NCBI GenBank assembly: GCA_019454045.1
Contig: SKCR01031868.1
Coordinates: 149,438 to 213,437 of the forward strand
From: Zanthoxylum bungeanum
Taxonomy: Eukaryota; Streptophyta; Magnoliopsida; Sapindales; Rutaceae
Reading direction: 5' to 3'
Length of the DNA: 64,000 nt
In this document: positions 1 through 12,480 of the stretch, one piece after another
Layout of the letters: each line of letters opens with the position of its first letter
Numbering within the stretch: the first letter of the stretch is position 1
The notes under the pieces: model-generated
What the model was told of the DNA's origin: nothing
Databases searched by the model: none
Seen by the model: the letters and a program-made list of their open reading frames with translations, nothing else
Translations under genes and position numbers: made by a program

Positions 1-980
1 TTAATTTATCGAGACTTATGAAGTCTATAACTATCTCTATTGCCAACATAAGAAAGAACCTAATGGGTCACACATTTTAAAATATTGAGGAGTTAATGAT
101 AAATTATGTAGATTTAAGTTTTAGGACTTAAATGTTAAGTTCTTAAACTTTGGGGTAAATTCATAATTTTAGAAATTATGGATAAAAATGAAATTCTGGA
201 AATTTTAGGACCAATGTGCAAATCTGGAAATTAGGGGTTGTTTCGTAATTTCTAAAAGTACAGGGGTCATTTTATAATTTCCAAAAGTATAAGGGCTGAA
301 ATGTAATTTAGCAAAGTGTTTGTATTAAATTATAATTTCAGATTTATAGTATTCTAATTTGATTAGAATTGATAAATTTTATTTATTTAATTTAATTAAA
401 TAAAATAGGATAATGGTTGTTTATTTAGGATTCATTAAAATTCTTATTTTAATAGGATTAAATTTTATCATATTAATTTTAATTTGATTGGAATTAAAAC
501 AACTCTAATCAAAAGCCTATAAATTAACCCTTTTGCCATTAACTTGAAGAACAACAAATTGAAGCAAATTTTGAAAAGTGATTCACGTGAGAGGAAAGAA
601 ATTTAAAAAGGAAAATTTTGATTTTTCTTTAAGCAAAATTTCTTTTATTCCTAATATTCCATAAACTCTAAAACAAGTCTCTTTTCTTAAACTAACACTA
701 AAGAAAAGACACTTACATAATCTTGGATTTGAGAAATCCAAACTCCTTAACTCTATGCTTTGTGTGGATACCGTTGGAGGCCAAACGTGTGGGTGGCTCT
801 GAAGAATTTACGGGAACGAAACGAGGATTACTTAAAGGTTTAAGGTACGTTTTATTTATGTTTCATAAATAAATATTATCATGAAGAATGAAAATTAATA
901 ACGATCTTGGATTGAAAATTTATGTTTAAAATTGAAAAATTTTAATTTTCCACCGCATATTACATTCTAAATTTCCAACA
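1..980 (+). repeat. Truncated LTR-like repeat at window edge
   Basis: The stretch resembles the right-hand part of a Ty1/copia-style LTR. It is AT-rich, has a transcribed-looking section with short exon-like tracts around 520-840, and ends in TTTCCAACA at 980. No primer-binding site follows, so it is a 3' LTR, a solo LTR or a truncated copy. The left end lies outside the window. The assignment rests on LTR-like texture and the CA end only. Confidence 0.4.
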
Positions 981-1957
981 ATTTTACCCGACGCGTTCTA
1001 GCAAATTTTACCCGATGCGTTCGAGCAAAGTTGCATTTTTCTTTTTATTTTTTTTTTTTACCTTTAACTTCACTCAAAATATTTGTCTATTAATCTTATG
1101 TTTAACCCGGAAAAAAAAAAAAGGGGAGCTCAGATTTTGCTTTAAAAGTTCTTATTAATTTGGGAATCATCCAATAATTGGACAGTAAACTGCTACTACT
1201 TTTATAGGTATTTGATCTATTCTAAACTTAGATATTTGTATCGTGTCATTACAGAGTTGATTTAATAGGCTTTGATAGATTTCAAGTTGTAATATAAAAT
1301 GAAAAGGTATAAAAAAAAAAGTTACACAAGCTTCGTTGAAATTGAAAGCAGACACTTTACTAAGGGGTAAAATAATTTTTTTAATCTCATAAGTTTTTTT
1401 CAAATTTTTTTTGGATTTAATTGCATTTAAAGTAGAGTTTTTGAGGATTAAAAAAATTTATTTTATCTTTCTTAGCAAAAACTCAAAAATTAAGCTTTTG
1501 GGAGTAAATATTGTAATTTTTTTTTAAAAAAAAATAAATTATTTGTAATACTTTTATTTTATTTATTTCATAAAACTTTAAAAAATTTGTGGATTAAAGT
1601 AATTTCGCAATTTTTATAAAAAGTTCGCATTGACAATCAAATATTTAATTTTTTTAATCAAAAAATATACTTCTAAAAATTATATTTGAAAAGCTATAAC
1701 AAACGAGCAGAAAAAGATGAATATGATTCACATGTATTAAATAAAGTTTGACAGTTAATTCAATATTCAATATAAACTTATTAAATCCTATCCTGATTCC
1801 GTGAATAATGATATAACAATATGGCTTACTATTAAAAATAATGACGAACGCGATGTTCTTAAATTAAACACATCATGATTTGAAAGAATAAACAGGGTTT
1901 TGTTTTGACAAAGATGGTCATTAATGTGCACAAGGGGCATGCTAAAGCTAACAAAGA
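981..1957. other. AT-rich intergenic sequence
   Basis: No gene is visible. The first 48 bases are a 24-bp direct duplication (attttacccga... at 981 and 1005), with one copy carrying a few changes. The remainder has long A and T runs. Around 1400-1510 a stretch (gtagagtttttga ... aaaaactcaaaaatt) resembles the short MITE family seen at 2568 and 45300. Confidence 0.5.
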
Positions 1958-2146
1958 TAGTCCCCAAAGGACGTAGTTTGGTGGTGTAGTATTTAGGATC
2001 TCACATTGAAGTCCCGAGTTTGAATTCAGAGAATGTGTTTCTTGTAAGAGACTGAGACATCATGATATTTTACCTGCTCCGTTTAAGCCTGTAATGGGTG
2101 ATTTGGCGGCGGAATTTCCAACAATTCCAAAAAAAAAAAAAAAAGT
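1958..2146 (+). mobile_element. tRNA-derived SINE
   Basis: A short element of about 190 bp. It has an internal Pol III promoter-like layout: an A-box-like tagtttggtggt near 1974 and a B-box-like gagtttgaattc near 2018. It ends in an A run of about 17 (2129-2144). It is flanked by the direct repeat taacaaaga (1949-1957 and 2147-2155), as expected for LINE-driven retroposition. The body resembles plant Au-like SINEs, but the family name is an inference. Confidence 0.7.
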
Positions 2147-2567
2147 TAACAAAGAGGGGCTAAGCTAAGGAATTGAAAATTAGGTTACGCAGGTTAATTT
2201 TGATAAAGATATTTAAGTAATTTTTGAAGTGGTATTATGTTATGCGCAATAATTTTAGTTCAAATACGTTTATGATTTCTAATAGACACATATTTATTTT
2301 ATGGAACTTAAATCGATTTCACCTAAAACAAAATCCGCCCACAAGATACAAACAAAACCCAATAAAAGGGAGCAATAGATTGACTGGTTTCACTTCGATC
2401 AGATTACTTCTTTTAGATTTTTCATGTTCCCACCAAGAGCAATTGATGATTATTTCTTTGATCCTAATTTTTAATCAAATCTCCTAGAAATGAAATTAAT
2501 AGTCACTGATGGTAGAAAGGACTGGAAAATATATACAGACAATTAAAAATCATAATATTTAGGGTTC

Positions 2568-2862
2568 GTTTGGTATACCTTTTCAAACAGAGCTTCTTCA
2601 AGTAGAGTTTTTATTTATAAAACTTTTAGAAATACAATTTTCGATTAAAAAGAAGAATTTTAAGTATTTGGTTGTGAGTGAGAACCTATATTAAACATTA
2701 TAAAACTATTTTATTGGACAAGTTTTTTTAAGTTGTGTTATGAAAGAAATGAAATAATGTTGTTAAATTAAATAAGGATATTATAAATAATTTAATTTTT
2801 TTAAAAAAATTTCCAAGTTCTACTCACAAAAACTCAAATTTTGAGCGTTTGCTAGTAGAGGC
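2568..2862. mobile_element. Short MITE-like repeat (gggttcgtttggtat type)
   Basis: The stretch begins gggttcgtttggtat and ends with aaaactcaaattttgagcg and gctagtagag. The same start, AT-rich middle and end recur, diverged, at about 45300-45590 inside the P450 gene. That makes this a dispersed non-coding family. No clean target-site duplication was found, and the right edge abuts the gypsy-3 LTR. Confidence 0.45.
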
Positions 2863-3526
2863 TGTGGATGCTGGATTTCGCCCGAAGTTCACAATCGAGA
2901 ATTTGTAGTTTGAGGGCACTAGTGATCTTGCAAAACGAAGGTAGAGTGAGCGAGGAGTTCCTACCCACCAGTGTGGTGGGTGCCGTAGGCGCTCCGACGC
3001 CCAAGTCAGTAGTGAAGACGAGCAAAAAGTGAAAGAAGAACAAGGTCTGAGTTTACCTTGACCTCCGTGGACTGTCGTGAGGACGGTGGTCCGGTGTTTA
3101 GAGGGTGAGAAGCTCTCAGGATCGAGGTGAGAGCAATTAAGCTTAGAATTTGAATGTTTAAGTTTAGATGATCCTAATTCCGAATTATGTTTCCTTTAAA
3201 TAGGTTTTGAGGTGTCACTTTACAGTTGGAATATGAGCTGTATTTACGAAGGTGGGCCCACTAACATGTTAAACAATTGGATTTCGGTGCTGAATCAGCT
3301 AATTACTAGGAAAATAATTAACTTATGATGAGATGTTTTTCGGTGGAGAAAATGTGGGAAAGTCGGGCTGCAATGCAGGTTTTGACTGAAATTGGGCCTG
3401 GAAAATGAATTGAGTCATCTGCCCAAACAAGGTCTGGATACTGTTTGGGGGATTTGAGCTTTATCTATTATTGGATTCGGATAAAAAGACAATGATACCA
3501 CTAGCGGCCAAAATTTGGTATGTACA
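2863..3526 (-). repeat. 3' LTR of gypsy-3 (Tat-like Ty3/gypsy remnant)
   Basis: The repeat starts TGTGGATG and ends TATGTACA. It aligns by eye with the gypsy-2 LTR: the same order of blocks (tgtggatgc, cccaccagtgtggtggg, gctccgacgcccaagt, accttgacct, cgtgaggacggtgg). The sequence just inside it (gtttgtctcatactct) matches the inner edge of the gypsy-2 3' LTR (gtttgtcccctactct). The minus-strand polypurine tract is therefore on its right and this is a 3' LTR. The matching 5' LTR and coding region are absent from the window. Confidence 0.7.
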
Positions 3527-3791
3527 GTTTGTCTCATACTCTATAAGTTAATGAGTCATTGGCTTGGAGAGTATTTCGACAAGTATGTCGTATGGGGTCG
3601 GTGTAGGCGTACCTGAGTGTCGATGTCGTTTGGACACGTCAAAGGTTATACCATGTTGATGGAGCCAAATAAATAATAGGGATGATCCTCAGTCGACTAG
3701 ACATGGACTTTGAAGTTTCTTGGACCTGTCAAAGGTCATATTATGTTAATGAAACAAACAAATACCTAGGATGATCCTCAACTGACCAGAC
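3527..3791 (-). repeat. Start of gypsy-3 3' untranslated repeat region
   Basis: About 100-bp imperfect direct repeats with the words tggac..gtcaaaggt and gatgatcctcagtcgac occur near 3622 and 3720. A further copy lies at 4921-5006, beyond the LTR-like insertion. The sequence belongs to the region between the lost pol gene and the 3' LTR of gypsy-3. Confidence 0.5.
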
Positions 3792-4670
3792 TGTTGGGGT
3801 TTTGGGCGGCAATTTGGGTAAAACGCAGCGGAACGCGGAATATCAAAATTTTCTGATTTCAATAATTTTTCTCTGGGTAGTTAAAATAAACTAATTTATT
3901 TTTACCCAAAAATCAGATTTTCCAGTAATTACCGTTTTGCCCCAAAATTTTGTATTTTAATCATTTTAGTCCAAAATTGTCAAATACAATTCTAATTGAT
4001 TCCAAATCAATCCCAAAATGATTTATACATGTCTAATACATGAAAATATAATTTTACAACTCAAGAAAACAATTTTCCTCTTATTGCCGAATGGTCCCTC
4101 AATTTTCAAGAATTTATAATTTGGTCCTTTTTATTCAAAACATACCAAGATCAAATCCAAAAATTCCCAAAATTAATATACATCATATATACATTAAATC
4201 TCATCACATATATGAAAAGCCCCAAATTTGATGAAGGTTAAAAACCCTTATTTTATAATTTCACAAATTAAAAAAATTAACACCAAATTAATTAAATTCA
4301 ATACTTTAATTCAATTCACACAACACTAATCAAGCCTCACCATCATGAAATAGCTCAAGAATAATTCTAGGTCAATCATGAGTGGCTAAGTAACTCTAGA
4401 ATGGCAACTAGCCATCAAAATGGCAAAAGAAAGCTTTATAAACCATTTTAAGCATTCTAAATAATCATACATGCTTCCATCTTTCAATCGAGCCACAAAT
4501 CATCAAATCACATTCATAAAAGAGTAGAGAATAAACTAGGCTACACATGTTGAAGCTTAGTATTCTAGAAACATTTTTCATGTAAGGAAAAGTAAGAAAA
4601 ACTTACAAAAAACTTGATTTTTCAAAGCCTTTTTGCCTTTTTCTCTTTTACTGACATGATGATGATATGA
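3792..4670 (-). mobile_element. LTR-like insertion, probable solo LTR
   Basis: The stretch interrupts the gypsy-3 repeats. Read on the minus strand it ends ...CGCTGCGTTTTACCC...CCCCAACA, a typical copia LTR 3' end. Its interior is AT-rich and LTR-like, with no protein similarity. Left flank cagac (3787-3791) and right flank gagac (4671-4675) match at four of five bases, which may be a decayed duplication. The right terminus lacks a clear TG/CA and is approximate. Confidence 0.4.
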
Positions 4671-5163
4671 GAGACTGTCACGAGCTATGGGGAATATTCC
4701 CGTCGACTGGACTAGCTGAAGGTCTAAGATCACATCCAGTCGACCCGACCTGCTGTGGGTCCGGGGAGTCTTATATGCCGTCTGGATCAGGTGAAGGTTC
4801 AGGTCTTGATCTTGACTAGACATGAGCCAAATACATATCAAGGATGATCCACAATCGACCAGTCCTGAATGATGATGTTGCTTGGTCCTGGGATGATCCT
4901 AAGTTGACTCGACCTTGGTGTTGATGTAGCTTGGACCTGTCAAGAGAAACATCATGTCTAAATAAAATAAATAAATGTTACAGATGATCCTCAGTCGACC
5001 AGACGAATGCTAGGACAATCTCCAGTCAACCAAACCAGCTAAGGGTCGGGGGAGTCTTCAACTTCGTCCGGTCCAGATGAAGGTCCGGGTCTTGAACTTG
5101 ACTCGATATGAGTTATTGGGGAATGTTCCCGTCGACTGGACCAGATGAAGGCCAGGATAATCT
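4671..5163. repeat. 143-bp tandem array of gypsy-3, left part
   Basis: The core word tcgactgg occurs at 4703 and 5132, exactly three 143-bp periods apart; the units between are more diverged. The array continues at 40027 after the copia-1 insertion: with copia-1 and one TSD copy removed, the spacing to the next core is 141 bp. Bases 5159-5163 (aatct) are the left target-site duplication of copia-1. Confidence 0.8.
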
Positions 5164-5426
5164 TATAGGAAACACTTTCCTTGCGCAATGGAAACGGCTT
5201 AGGCACATAGATCAGACTTGAAAAAAATTTCGGCCATTCTCCTTTAATTTCCGAATGCTACTGCCACACCCACTGAAATTTTGCTTCAGTTTTAGACAAA
5301 ATTCCAGCCCTGAAATAGCCCTGAAACAGTCCCCAAACAGCCCCGAAGAGGCGGACAAAAACTGGACTGTTTTGGACCCGATACGCTCATAGTGCACTGT
5401 CGAAACAACCATTGAAAAGTACGAAC

Positions 5427-7924
5427 TATAGGACACAATTGTTGGACGACGCTGTTCCGGGCTTGCGGCCCGGTCAGGAGTACGGATTAGCCCACGGAGG
5501 AACTAAACCGGAGAAATAACATGGAGTCGCCACCCGGTGTGAACCGGGAAAATGATTTAAGGCCGCACTTACCCCTCGCAAGGAAAGACCTCAAACCGTG
5601 GGTTCAGAATAGTCCCTTACTTATGCCACTTGTAATGATATGATTTGTGCAATAATCTAACCAAGCCTAAGCAACGTATATTTCCAAGGATAATCTACTC
5701 CTAAGTTCGCATGTATAAAATGAATCATCATAACGACAAACATACGATATCACACAATAATCTCATGATCATGTTGAATCATCAAACACGAAAGATAAAT
5801 AACAACATAAACATAAACGTAAATTGAATGCCTATTACGAAAGAAGATAACCTAATCATGCATAAAAGAATAACGTACTAACAGCTAAATCATGCTTGAA
5901 ATGTGATGAAAAGGAATCAGTTCAGTGTATGTGCGTTCGTGTAGCGTTTGAAAACGCGTTCGAACGGGACAAGACCTGATGAAACAAAATACATGCGCGT
6001 TCGAGTAGCGTTCGTAAACGCGTTCGAACGAGACAGGACCTGATGCATGATAGACGACACAAACACATACACAGATGCACAATGTAGGACCCTTGTGCCC
6101 GATTGAACTCATTCTCATTCAATCGAGTATACCTCATCCGGCGCGGTAAAACATCATGGTAAAAGTAGCCTTTAGTCATTTTCCCTCGAATAGAGGACCT
6201 TTAATCCACCTTAGTTAGCCCATGCGCACTAGAATGCAATACATGCGTAAATAGAGCAATGATATGCAAAAGGTCAATGACATAACAAAAGGCGCGGCAA
6301 AATGTCGTGGTAAAGGTAGTCTTTTAGGCATTTCCCTCGAATAGATGACCTTTAATCCACCCTAGCTAGCCCATCCGCATTACATCATAATGCATAAAAG
6401 ACAATAATGTGGAATTCCGAATATCCGATTAAACGTATCTCACATTCAATCAAACACACTTCGTCCGGCGCGGTAAAATACTGTCTTAAAGGTAGCCTTT
6501 TGGACTTTTCTCCCCTCAAATTGAGAACCTTTAGACTAACATTCTAAGCCCATGCGCATTACATCACAATGCATAGAAAGTAAAATGCAGAAAGTAATAG
6601 CATACTAACGATTAAATCATGCTTAAAAGATAAATAACATGCTAGCAACCCGATCATGCTCGAATACAAGGTTGGATGAAACAAAATATATGAATCTCTC
6701 AAGTGATACGTGGCATTGTATCCCGAGTGCAAACCGCAATACCGTCCATTCGGATTCGGCTACGGAATTTACGTTCGGGTTTCCATCCGATATACCACAA
6801 GAGAGAACACATATTTCATTCATTCAAGGACCACAACATATATTAACAAACGACTCTCATGCGAGGGAATTCTAATAAACAACAAAAAAGATGAGAATAA
6901 ATAAAAAAGGGTGCCCTCAGGTCTAACCTCTTAAGTCGTCTCTCGAAAGTGCGTTACACGACCGTCGGAAGGGTTGGTGCTCCGCAATTCATCCGGTTCA
7001 CTGGTCCACTGCTCTCGTTCACTGCTTCGGTGTTTTGGAGCTGTCGTTTCCTCTGTTTTGCTGCTATTTTGCTGTTATTTTTCGGTCACTATTTTGCGAT
7101 TTTAGGCTACTGTTTTTGCGATTTTAGAGCTGCTGTTTAATGGTGATTTTCGGTGGTGTTATGGTGCAGTTTTAGGTTGTGTTTGTGCGGCAATGGGGGT
7201 GTTTTGGTTTAGTGTTTTTGGCAATGGAGGGAGAAGGAGAAGATAATTATTTCTTGCTTGTATTGGGCGTGGACTTTCTTTGATTTTTTTTGTCTGAGTT
7301 ATGCTTGAATGGACTATGAGTTTTTTGTGTGAATGAGCTAGGAGAGTTTTGGTTGGATTTATGTTTCTTTTATAGGCAAAGGCTAGGGTTTCTCTTGTTT
7401 AAATAGGAATGAGATCAAGTAATTATGGGGGGAATATCCTAATTGGTGTCTCACAAGGAAAATATCTAGTAAATTGGGGACATGATTTGGCTTAAGAAGG
7501 AAGATCATATATTTGATTTGTTTAATTAGGCATGTGAATTATTTAAATTGTGATGTGATTTATTTAATTTAGGAAGGATATTATTTTAATTTGTGACATG
7601 TTTTAAATGTTTTAATTATTTTTTAGTGGGTTTTGTTGGGCTAATTGGGCTTGGGCGTGAGGCTAGCAACAAAACTAGAAGTACTGACACCGTTCGAACG
7701 CTGATTCCAACGCTGCACGAACGCTCGCAATTTGCTTGACGTTCGAACGTGTTCACGAACGCAGCACGAACGAAAGCAGTGAACATGTGAATTGAATCTG
7801 ATGACATATTTATTCTGAATTTCCCCTTCCGACATTCGTTTCCCGCGACTTTCGCAACCTAAAGAGTAGTGCCTCCGTACGAGTCTCATCATCGGGACTT
7901 TATATGCAAAATGTTGTGCCTATA
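5427..7924 (-). repeat. 3' LTR of gypsy-1
   Basis: It runs from TATAGGACACA to GTGCCTATA; both ends carry A where the right LTR has G (TGTAGG...CCTACA). Three diverged internal repeats begin at the word ggcgcggyaaaa (about 6139, 6292 and 6468), each followed by a tcgaatagagga-like and a cccatgcgca-like block. Only one copy of the 114-bp gcgttcgag unit is present (near 5997), against three in the right LTR. The polypurine tract (AAGTGGGGGCGAC, minus strand) lies at 7925-7937. Confidence 0.88.
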
Positions 7925-9198
7925 GTCGCCCCCACTTTGATGGGACTTGTACAGTGTGTGACAATGACAATCCTATCAAAGTTGTGCAATGCATTTTTAC
8001 TTACCTGGCTCGCCAGCTGCCACCTGACTTGTCTGCTGCTTCGAGCTGATTTGATGATGCAGTGGACCTCGATCCTGGGACGCATCCCAATAACTACAAC
8101 CGAAAACGGGGGACTCGACCCTGGGACGCATCCCAATACTGCTGACAATGTGGGTCACGACCCCGGGATGCATCCCCAAAACTGATGATGCAGTGGACCT
8201 TAATCCTGGGACGCATCCCAATAACTGAAACCGACAACGGGGGCCTCGACCCTGGGACGCATCCCAATACTGCTAACAATGTGGGTCACGACCCTGGGAC
8301 ACATCCCAAAACTGATGATGATGTGGGTCACGACCATGTGACTCATCCCCAAAACTGATGCTGATAATGTGGGTCACGACCTTGAGACTCATCCCCAAAA
8401 CTAATACTGATTCTGACGTGGGCCTCGCCCCTGGGACTCATCCCCAAAATTGCTGATGATATGTGTGGGCCTTGACCCTGAGACTTATCCACAAACTGAT
8501 GTTGGCATGGGCCTCGCCCCCAAACTGATGTTGATGTGGGCCTCACCCCCAAACCGATGTGACATGGGCCTCGCCCCCAAACTGATGCGGATGTGGGCCT
8601 CGACCCTGGGCCTCATCCCCAACTGATGCTGACATGGGCCTCACCCCCAAACTGATGTTGATGTGGGCCTCGCCCTCAAACTGATGCGGGTGTGGGCCTC
8701 GACCCTGGGACTCATCCCCCAATTGATGCTGACATGGGCCTCGCCCCCAAACTGATGTTGATGTGGGTCTCGCCCCCAAATCGATTTTGACATGGGCCTC
8801 GCCCCCAAACTGATGCGGATGTGGGCCTCGACCCTGGGACTCATCCCCCAACTGATGCTGACATGGGCCTCGCCTCCCAAACTGATGTTGATGTGGGCCT
8901 CGCCCCCAAACTGATGTTGATATGGGCCTCACCCCCAACCGATGTTGATGTGGGCCTCGCCCCCAAACTGATACTGATTCCTTCCTGAAACTGATGACAT
9001 TGTACTGTTACTGCTTCTGGTTGGCTTGCTTTTGCCGCTTTCTCTTTTTCTTCTTTGAAACCTGTTATTACAAAACAGAACAAACACAAAAAGAATGCAA
9101 ATATGTTACGTATATGCATGCATGCATGAATGAGTTTCTTATCCCGTTAGGTTAGGTCTTCTGTCAATTCCCTTGGTGACTGCTCGGTCTTCTTTCCC
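7925..9198 (-). repeat. Gypsy-1 3' region with minisatellites
   Basis: Between the end of pol and the 3' LTR. From about 8055 to 8400 imperfect units contain tgggacgcatcccaa and tgtgggtcacgacc. From about 8400 to 8970 shorter units built on gatgtgggcctcgcccccaaact repeat with variable spacing. The repeats stay open in several frames and give artificial proteins rich in G, R, P, H and Q, which I do not call genes. The rest (8990-9198) shows no feature. Repeat-rich 3' regions are known for Ogre/Tat elements. Confidence 0.75.
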
Positions 9199-10285
9199 TC
9201 AGGCAAAATACTGCTTCAATCTATCCACGTTGATCGGCTCGGTGAACTCGTTCCCTTCCAAATCTGACAGTCTCACTGCCCCATTTCAGATTACTTTCTG
9301 CACTATGTAGGGTCCTTCCCAGTTAGGTCTGAACTTTCCTCTTGGGTATGTCGTCGACGGCCTCGACTGCTTAAGTACCAAATCACCATTTCTGATCTTA
9401 GTATGACGCACATTCTTGTTGAATGCTCGGGCTAGTTCTTCTGATATATCTGCATGTGATGCAAGGACTTCAGCCTCTTTTCATCCAGTAGTGCTAACTG
9501 TTCAAATCTCTGTGCGGCCCATTCTTGTTCAGGTAACTCTGTTTCTGCTAATACCCTCAAGGATTGTATCTCAACTTCCACTGGCAGTACTGCTTCCATT
9601 CCATAGACCAAAGAGTAATGTGTGGCTCATGTTGCTATTATTACGGATGTTCTGTACCCCCACAGGGCATACGGTAGCTTGTTAGCGTATCTTTGCAGTT
9701 CTCTGTCATCTTGGCTAATATCTTCTTTACTGTCTTATTGGCTGCCTCAACTGCCCCATTTGCCTGCGGCCGGTAAGGTGACGACTTGTGATGTCCTATC
9801 ACATATCTCTGTAACATTGCCTTTGTTTCCCCTTGAAACTGAACTTCGTTAACTGTCACTACATGATGCGGCATCCCATATCTACATATGATGTTCCGAG
9901 CTATGAACTTTGCCATCTGTTTTGCTGTAACACTACAAAATGACTCGGCTTCCACCTATTTTGAGAAGTAGTCCACTGCGACTACCATGAAACGATGTCA
10001 ATTCGATGAATTCGGTCGAATCTCCCCGATCATATCAATTCCCCATGCTGAGAAAGGCCACGGCACTGATAGCCCATGCAACTCTGTGTGCGGCAGATGA
10101 TTCAAATTACCGTGTGCTTGACAATTATGACAATGTTTTACCAGCTTTGCACAGTCTGTCTCCATGGTCAACCAGTAGAAACCATGTCTTACAATCTTGC
10201 GAGACAAATTCAACCTATTCATATGCGGTCCACATAGGCATGTATTTCTTCCATTGCCTTTTGAGCCTCTTCTTTTCTCAAACAC
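9199..10285 (-). pseudogene. Gypsy-1 integrase (broken)
   Basis: The N-terminal part (10285-9998) shows the HHCC zinc region ending in KLVKHCHNCQAHG and then the first core aspartate in WGIDMIGEI. The second part (9955-9641) continues the core, with SPYRPQANGAVEAANKTVKK giving the conserved glutamate. The second catalytic aspartate, normally in a TDNG motif, is replaced (VVTVNEVQF). A C-terminal GPY-type segment (RPNWEGPYIVQKVI) can be read down to the stop at 9199-9201, with an internal stop. Frame breaks separate the pieces. In a live element this enzyme inserts the cDNA; this copy cannot. Confidence 0.85.
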
Positions 10286-10602
10286 TTCAACTGAATGCCA
10301 TTTACCTGTCTCTTATACAATTCTCCTTTTAAAATCACATACTGAGAGGCCAACTTCTGAATGGTTATTCTGTCTTTTCTGATTGCTCCTTATGGGAATT
10401 CTCTGTGTTCCAGATACCTCTGAATGTCATGATACCAAGGTTTAGCATCATCGATCTCCATTTCCAGAACTCTTTCTATCTCATAAACGGGTGTTTGCTG
10501 TTGTCAGTACCAATGGTCTCATCACTAACTTCTCTGGATTTTCCAAGTCGTTGCCAGTGTAACTAATGAGTCTGCCATCTTATTCTCTTCTCGCGGCAAG
10601 TG

Positions 10603-10917
10603 CTAAAACTTACAATCGGGGATAGCCTGTGCCAACTTTCGGAGGTAAAAAAGATAAGGTTTCAACCGTTCTTCCTTCAATTCCCATTCTCCCTGCATCT
10701 GTCGGACTACCAACATCGAATCTCTGTAGACCTCCACGCTCTCAGCCTTCAAGGCTATCAATGCAGTTAATCCAAAAGTACATGCTTCATACTCGGCCAT
10801 ATTGTTAGTTACTCTGAACGTCAACCTCTTGGCCATAGGCAAGGTTTCTCCTTCGGGGGTCACTATCACAATCCCAATTTCGGCTCCTTTGTAATTCACC
10901 GCTCGGTCGAAATACAT
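10603..10917 (-). pseudogene. Gypsy-1 RNase H (partial)
   Basis: A 104-residue open stretch carries the RNase H signature: the first aspartate in MYFDRAV, the glutamate in NNMAEYEAC and the third acidic residue in VYRDSMLVV. The glycine usually next to the first aspartate is arginine here (FDRAV rather than FDGAV). It lies between RT and integrase, the normal Ty3/gypsy order. The end of the domain runs on, broken, to about 10290. The domain removes the RNA strand during reverse transcription. Confidence 0.8.
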
Positions 10918-12480
10918 TTTCCATCCTTGAATTGTTATTGCTTGGATCTCTTCATCTGGGAATTCAAACTTGTACTGATCTCATTCAATAGGTTGCAATG
11001 CCAGGAACTCTGCTACGGCTCGCCCCTTGATTACTTTGGAGGTGAGATACTCAATGTCAAACTCTGTCAACAACACTAACCATCTGCCCAACTTCCCCAC
11101 TAGCTAAGGCAATGAATGCAGATACTTCAAGGGATTTTCTTTGGCTACCACCTGAATCTTGTAAGACTGGAAGTAATGCCACAGTTTTCTGGACGCCCAT
11201 ACTACTGCTAAATAGATCTTCTCTACTTCTTGATAACGGGCTTCGTACAGAAGCATCTTCTTACTAAGATAGTAGACTGCATGCTCTACCCCTATCTCAT
11301 CTGCATGTATACATCATTGCCCCCAGTGCTTCCGATTCTATGGCCAAATACAATATCAAGGGTCTGCCCAGTCTCGGGGGTTTCAATACATGAGGTTTTA
11401 CCAAGTATTCTCTGATCTTGTCGAAGGCTGCTTGACATTGCTCATCCATTTCATTTCACTGGCTGGTCTTTTCTCAGCAGTTTGAAGATAGGCTCACATA
11501 CTGACGTCAACTTGGCGATGAACCGACTGATGTACTGAATTTTCCGAGGAATGCTCTGACTTCCTTCTCTGTCTTCGGTGCTGGCATCTCAGCAATTGCT
11601 TTGATCTTCTCAGAGTCTACCTCTATTCCTCCCATTCCAACTGTATGTCCCAACAATTTTCCTGATGTTACCCCAAACACACATTTCTAAAGATTCAACC
11701 GCAAGTTGTATTTGTCAACTCTCTGAAGGAACTTCTCCAGTGCTTATATATGCCCAATTCTTGTCTCTGATTTCACCATCATGTCATCCACATATACTTC
11801 AATCTCTTTGTGCATTAAATCGTAGAATAATGTAGTGGCCATCCGTTGATAAGTAGCCCCTGCATTCTTGAGCCGAAATGGAATTACCTTGTAACAATAA
11901 GTACCTCACTCGGTGACAAATGCAGTTTGTGCCCGTCTTCTTCAGCCATAAGAACCTGATTGTACCCTGAAAACCCATCTGTAAATGAATACATGGCAGA
12001 TAAAGCTGCACTATCAACTAGTACATCATATGAGGTAAAAGAAAATCATCTTTCGGACAAGCCTTGTTAAGATCTCTGTAATCCACACACATTCTGACTT
12101 TCCCGTCTTTCTTTGACACTGGCACAATATTTTCCAACCACTCAGGATACTTCACCACTTCCAGGAATCCAACATCTATCTGTTTCTTGACTTCTTCTCT
12201 GACTTTCTCGGCCCACTCAGGTCTCATCCGCCGAGTTTATGTTTCACTGGCTTCATATTTGGATAAGTTGGAATTGTATGTTGGGTGATGCTTCTGTCTA
12301 CTCCAGGCATGTCCTCATAGGACCAAGCAAACACTTTTGGCATATTTGGCCAATATTCCTTCTAATTTCTCCTGCTCCTCAGAGGTAACCTCACTTGCAA
12401 TTAGAATTTCCTTGGGGCTCTCTGGCGTACCAAGGTTGAATGCATTTGTTATGATGGAACTGATATCAAATATACTCAAG
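10918..12480 (-). pseudogene. Gypsy-1 reverse transcriptase (fragmented)
   Basis: RT is recognisable but spread over several frames. The fingers region at 12227-12018 includes PEWLENIVPVSKKDGKVRMC and VDYRDLNKACPKDDFLLP. Then come a palm segment near 11960 (frame-shifted, SFTDGFSGYNQ), a thumb/connection segment near 11640-11480 (MGGIEVDSEKIKAIAEMP) and a tether near 11230-11050 (YEARYQEVEKIYLAVVWASR). An upstream linker (12602-12315) holds the typical acidic pre-RT stretch. Multiple stops and frameshifts rule out function. The domain order and the CPKD motif fit Tat/Ogre. Confidence 0.82.

Noticed and set aside
5164..5426. Independent short repeat beside gypsy-1
   Set aside because: It is the left end of the copia-1 3' LTR; it joins 19309 once gypsy-1 is removed.
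8543..8938. 131-residue minus-strand open frame of repeating G-R-P-H-Q peptides
   Set aside because: It is the translation of the GC-rich minisatellite; neighbouring frames are equally open and no start context or family supports it.
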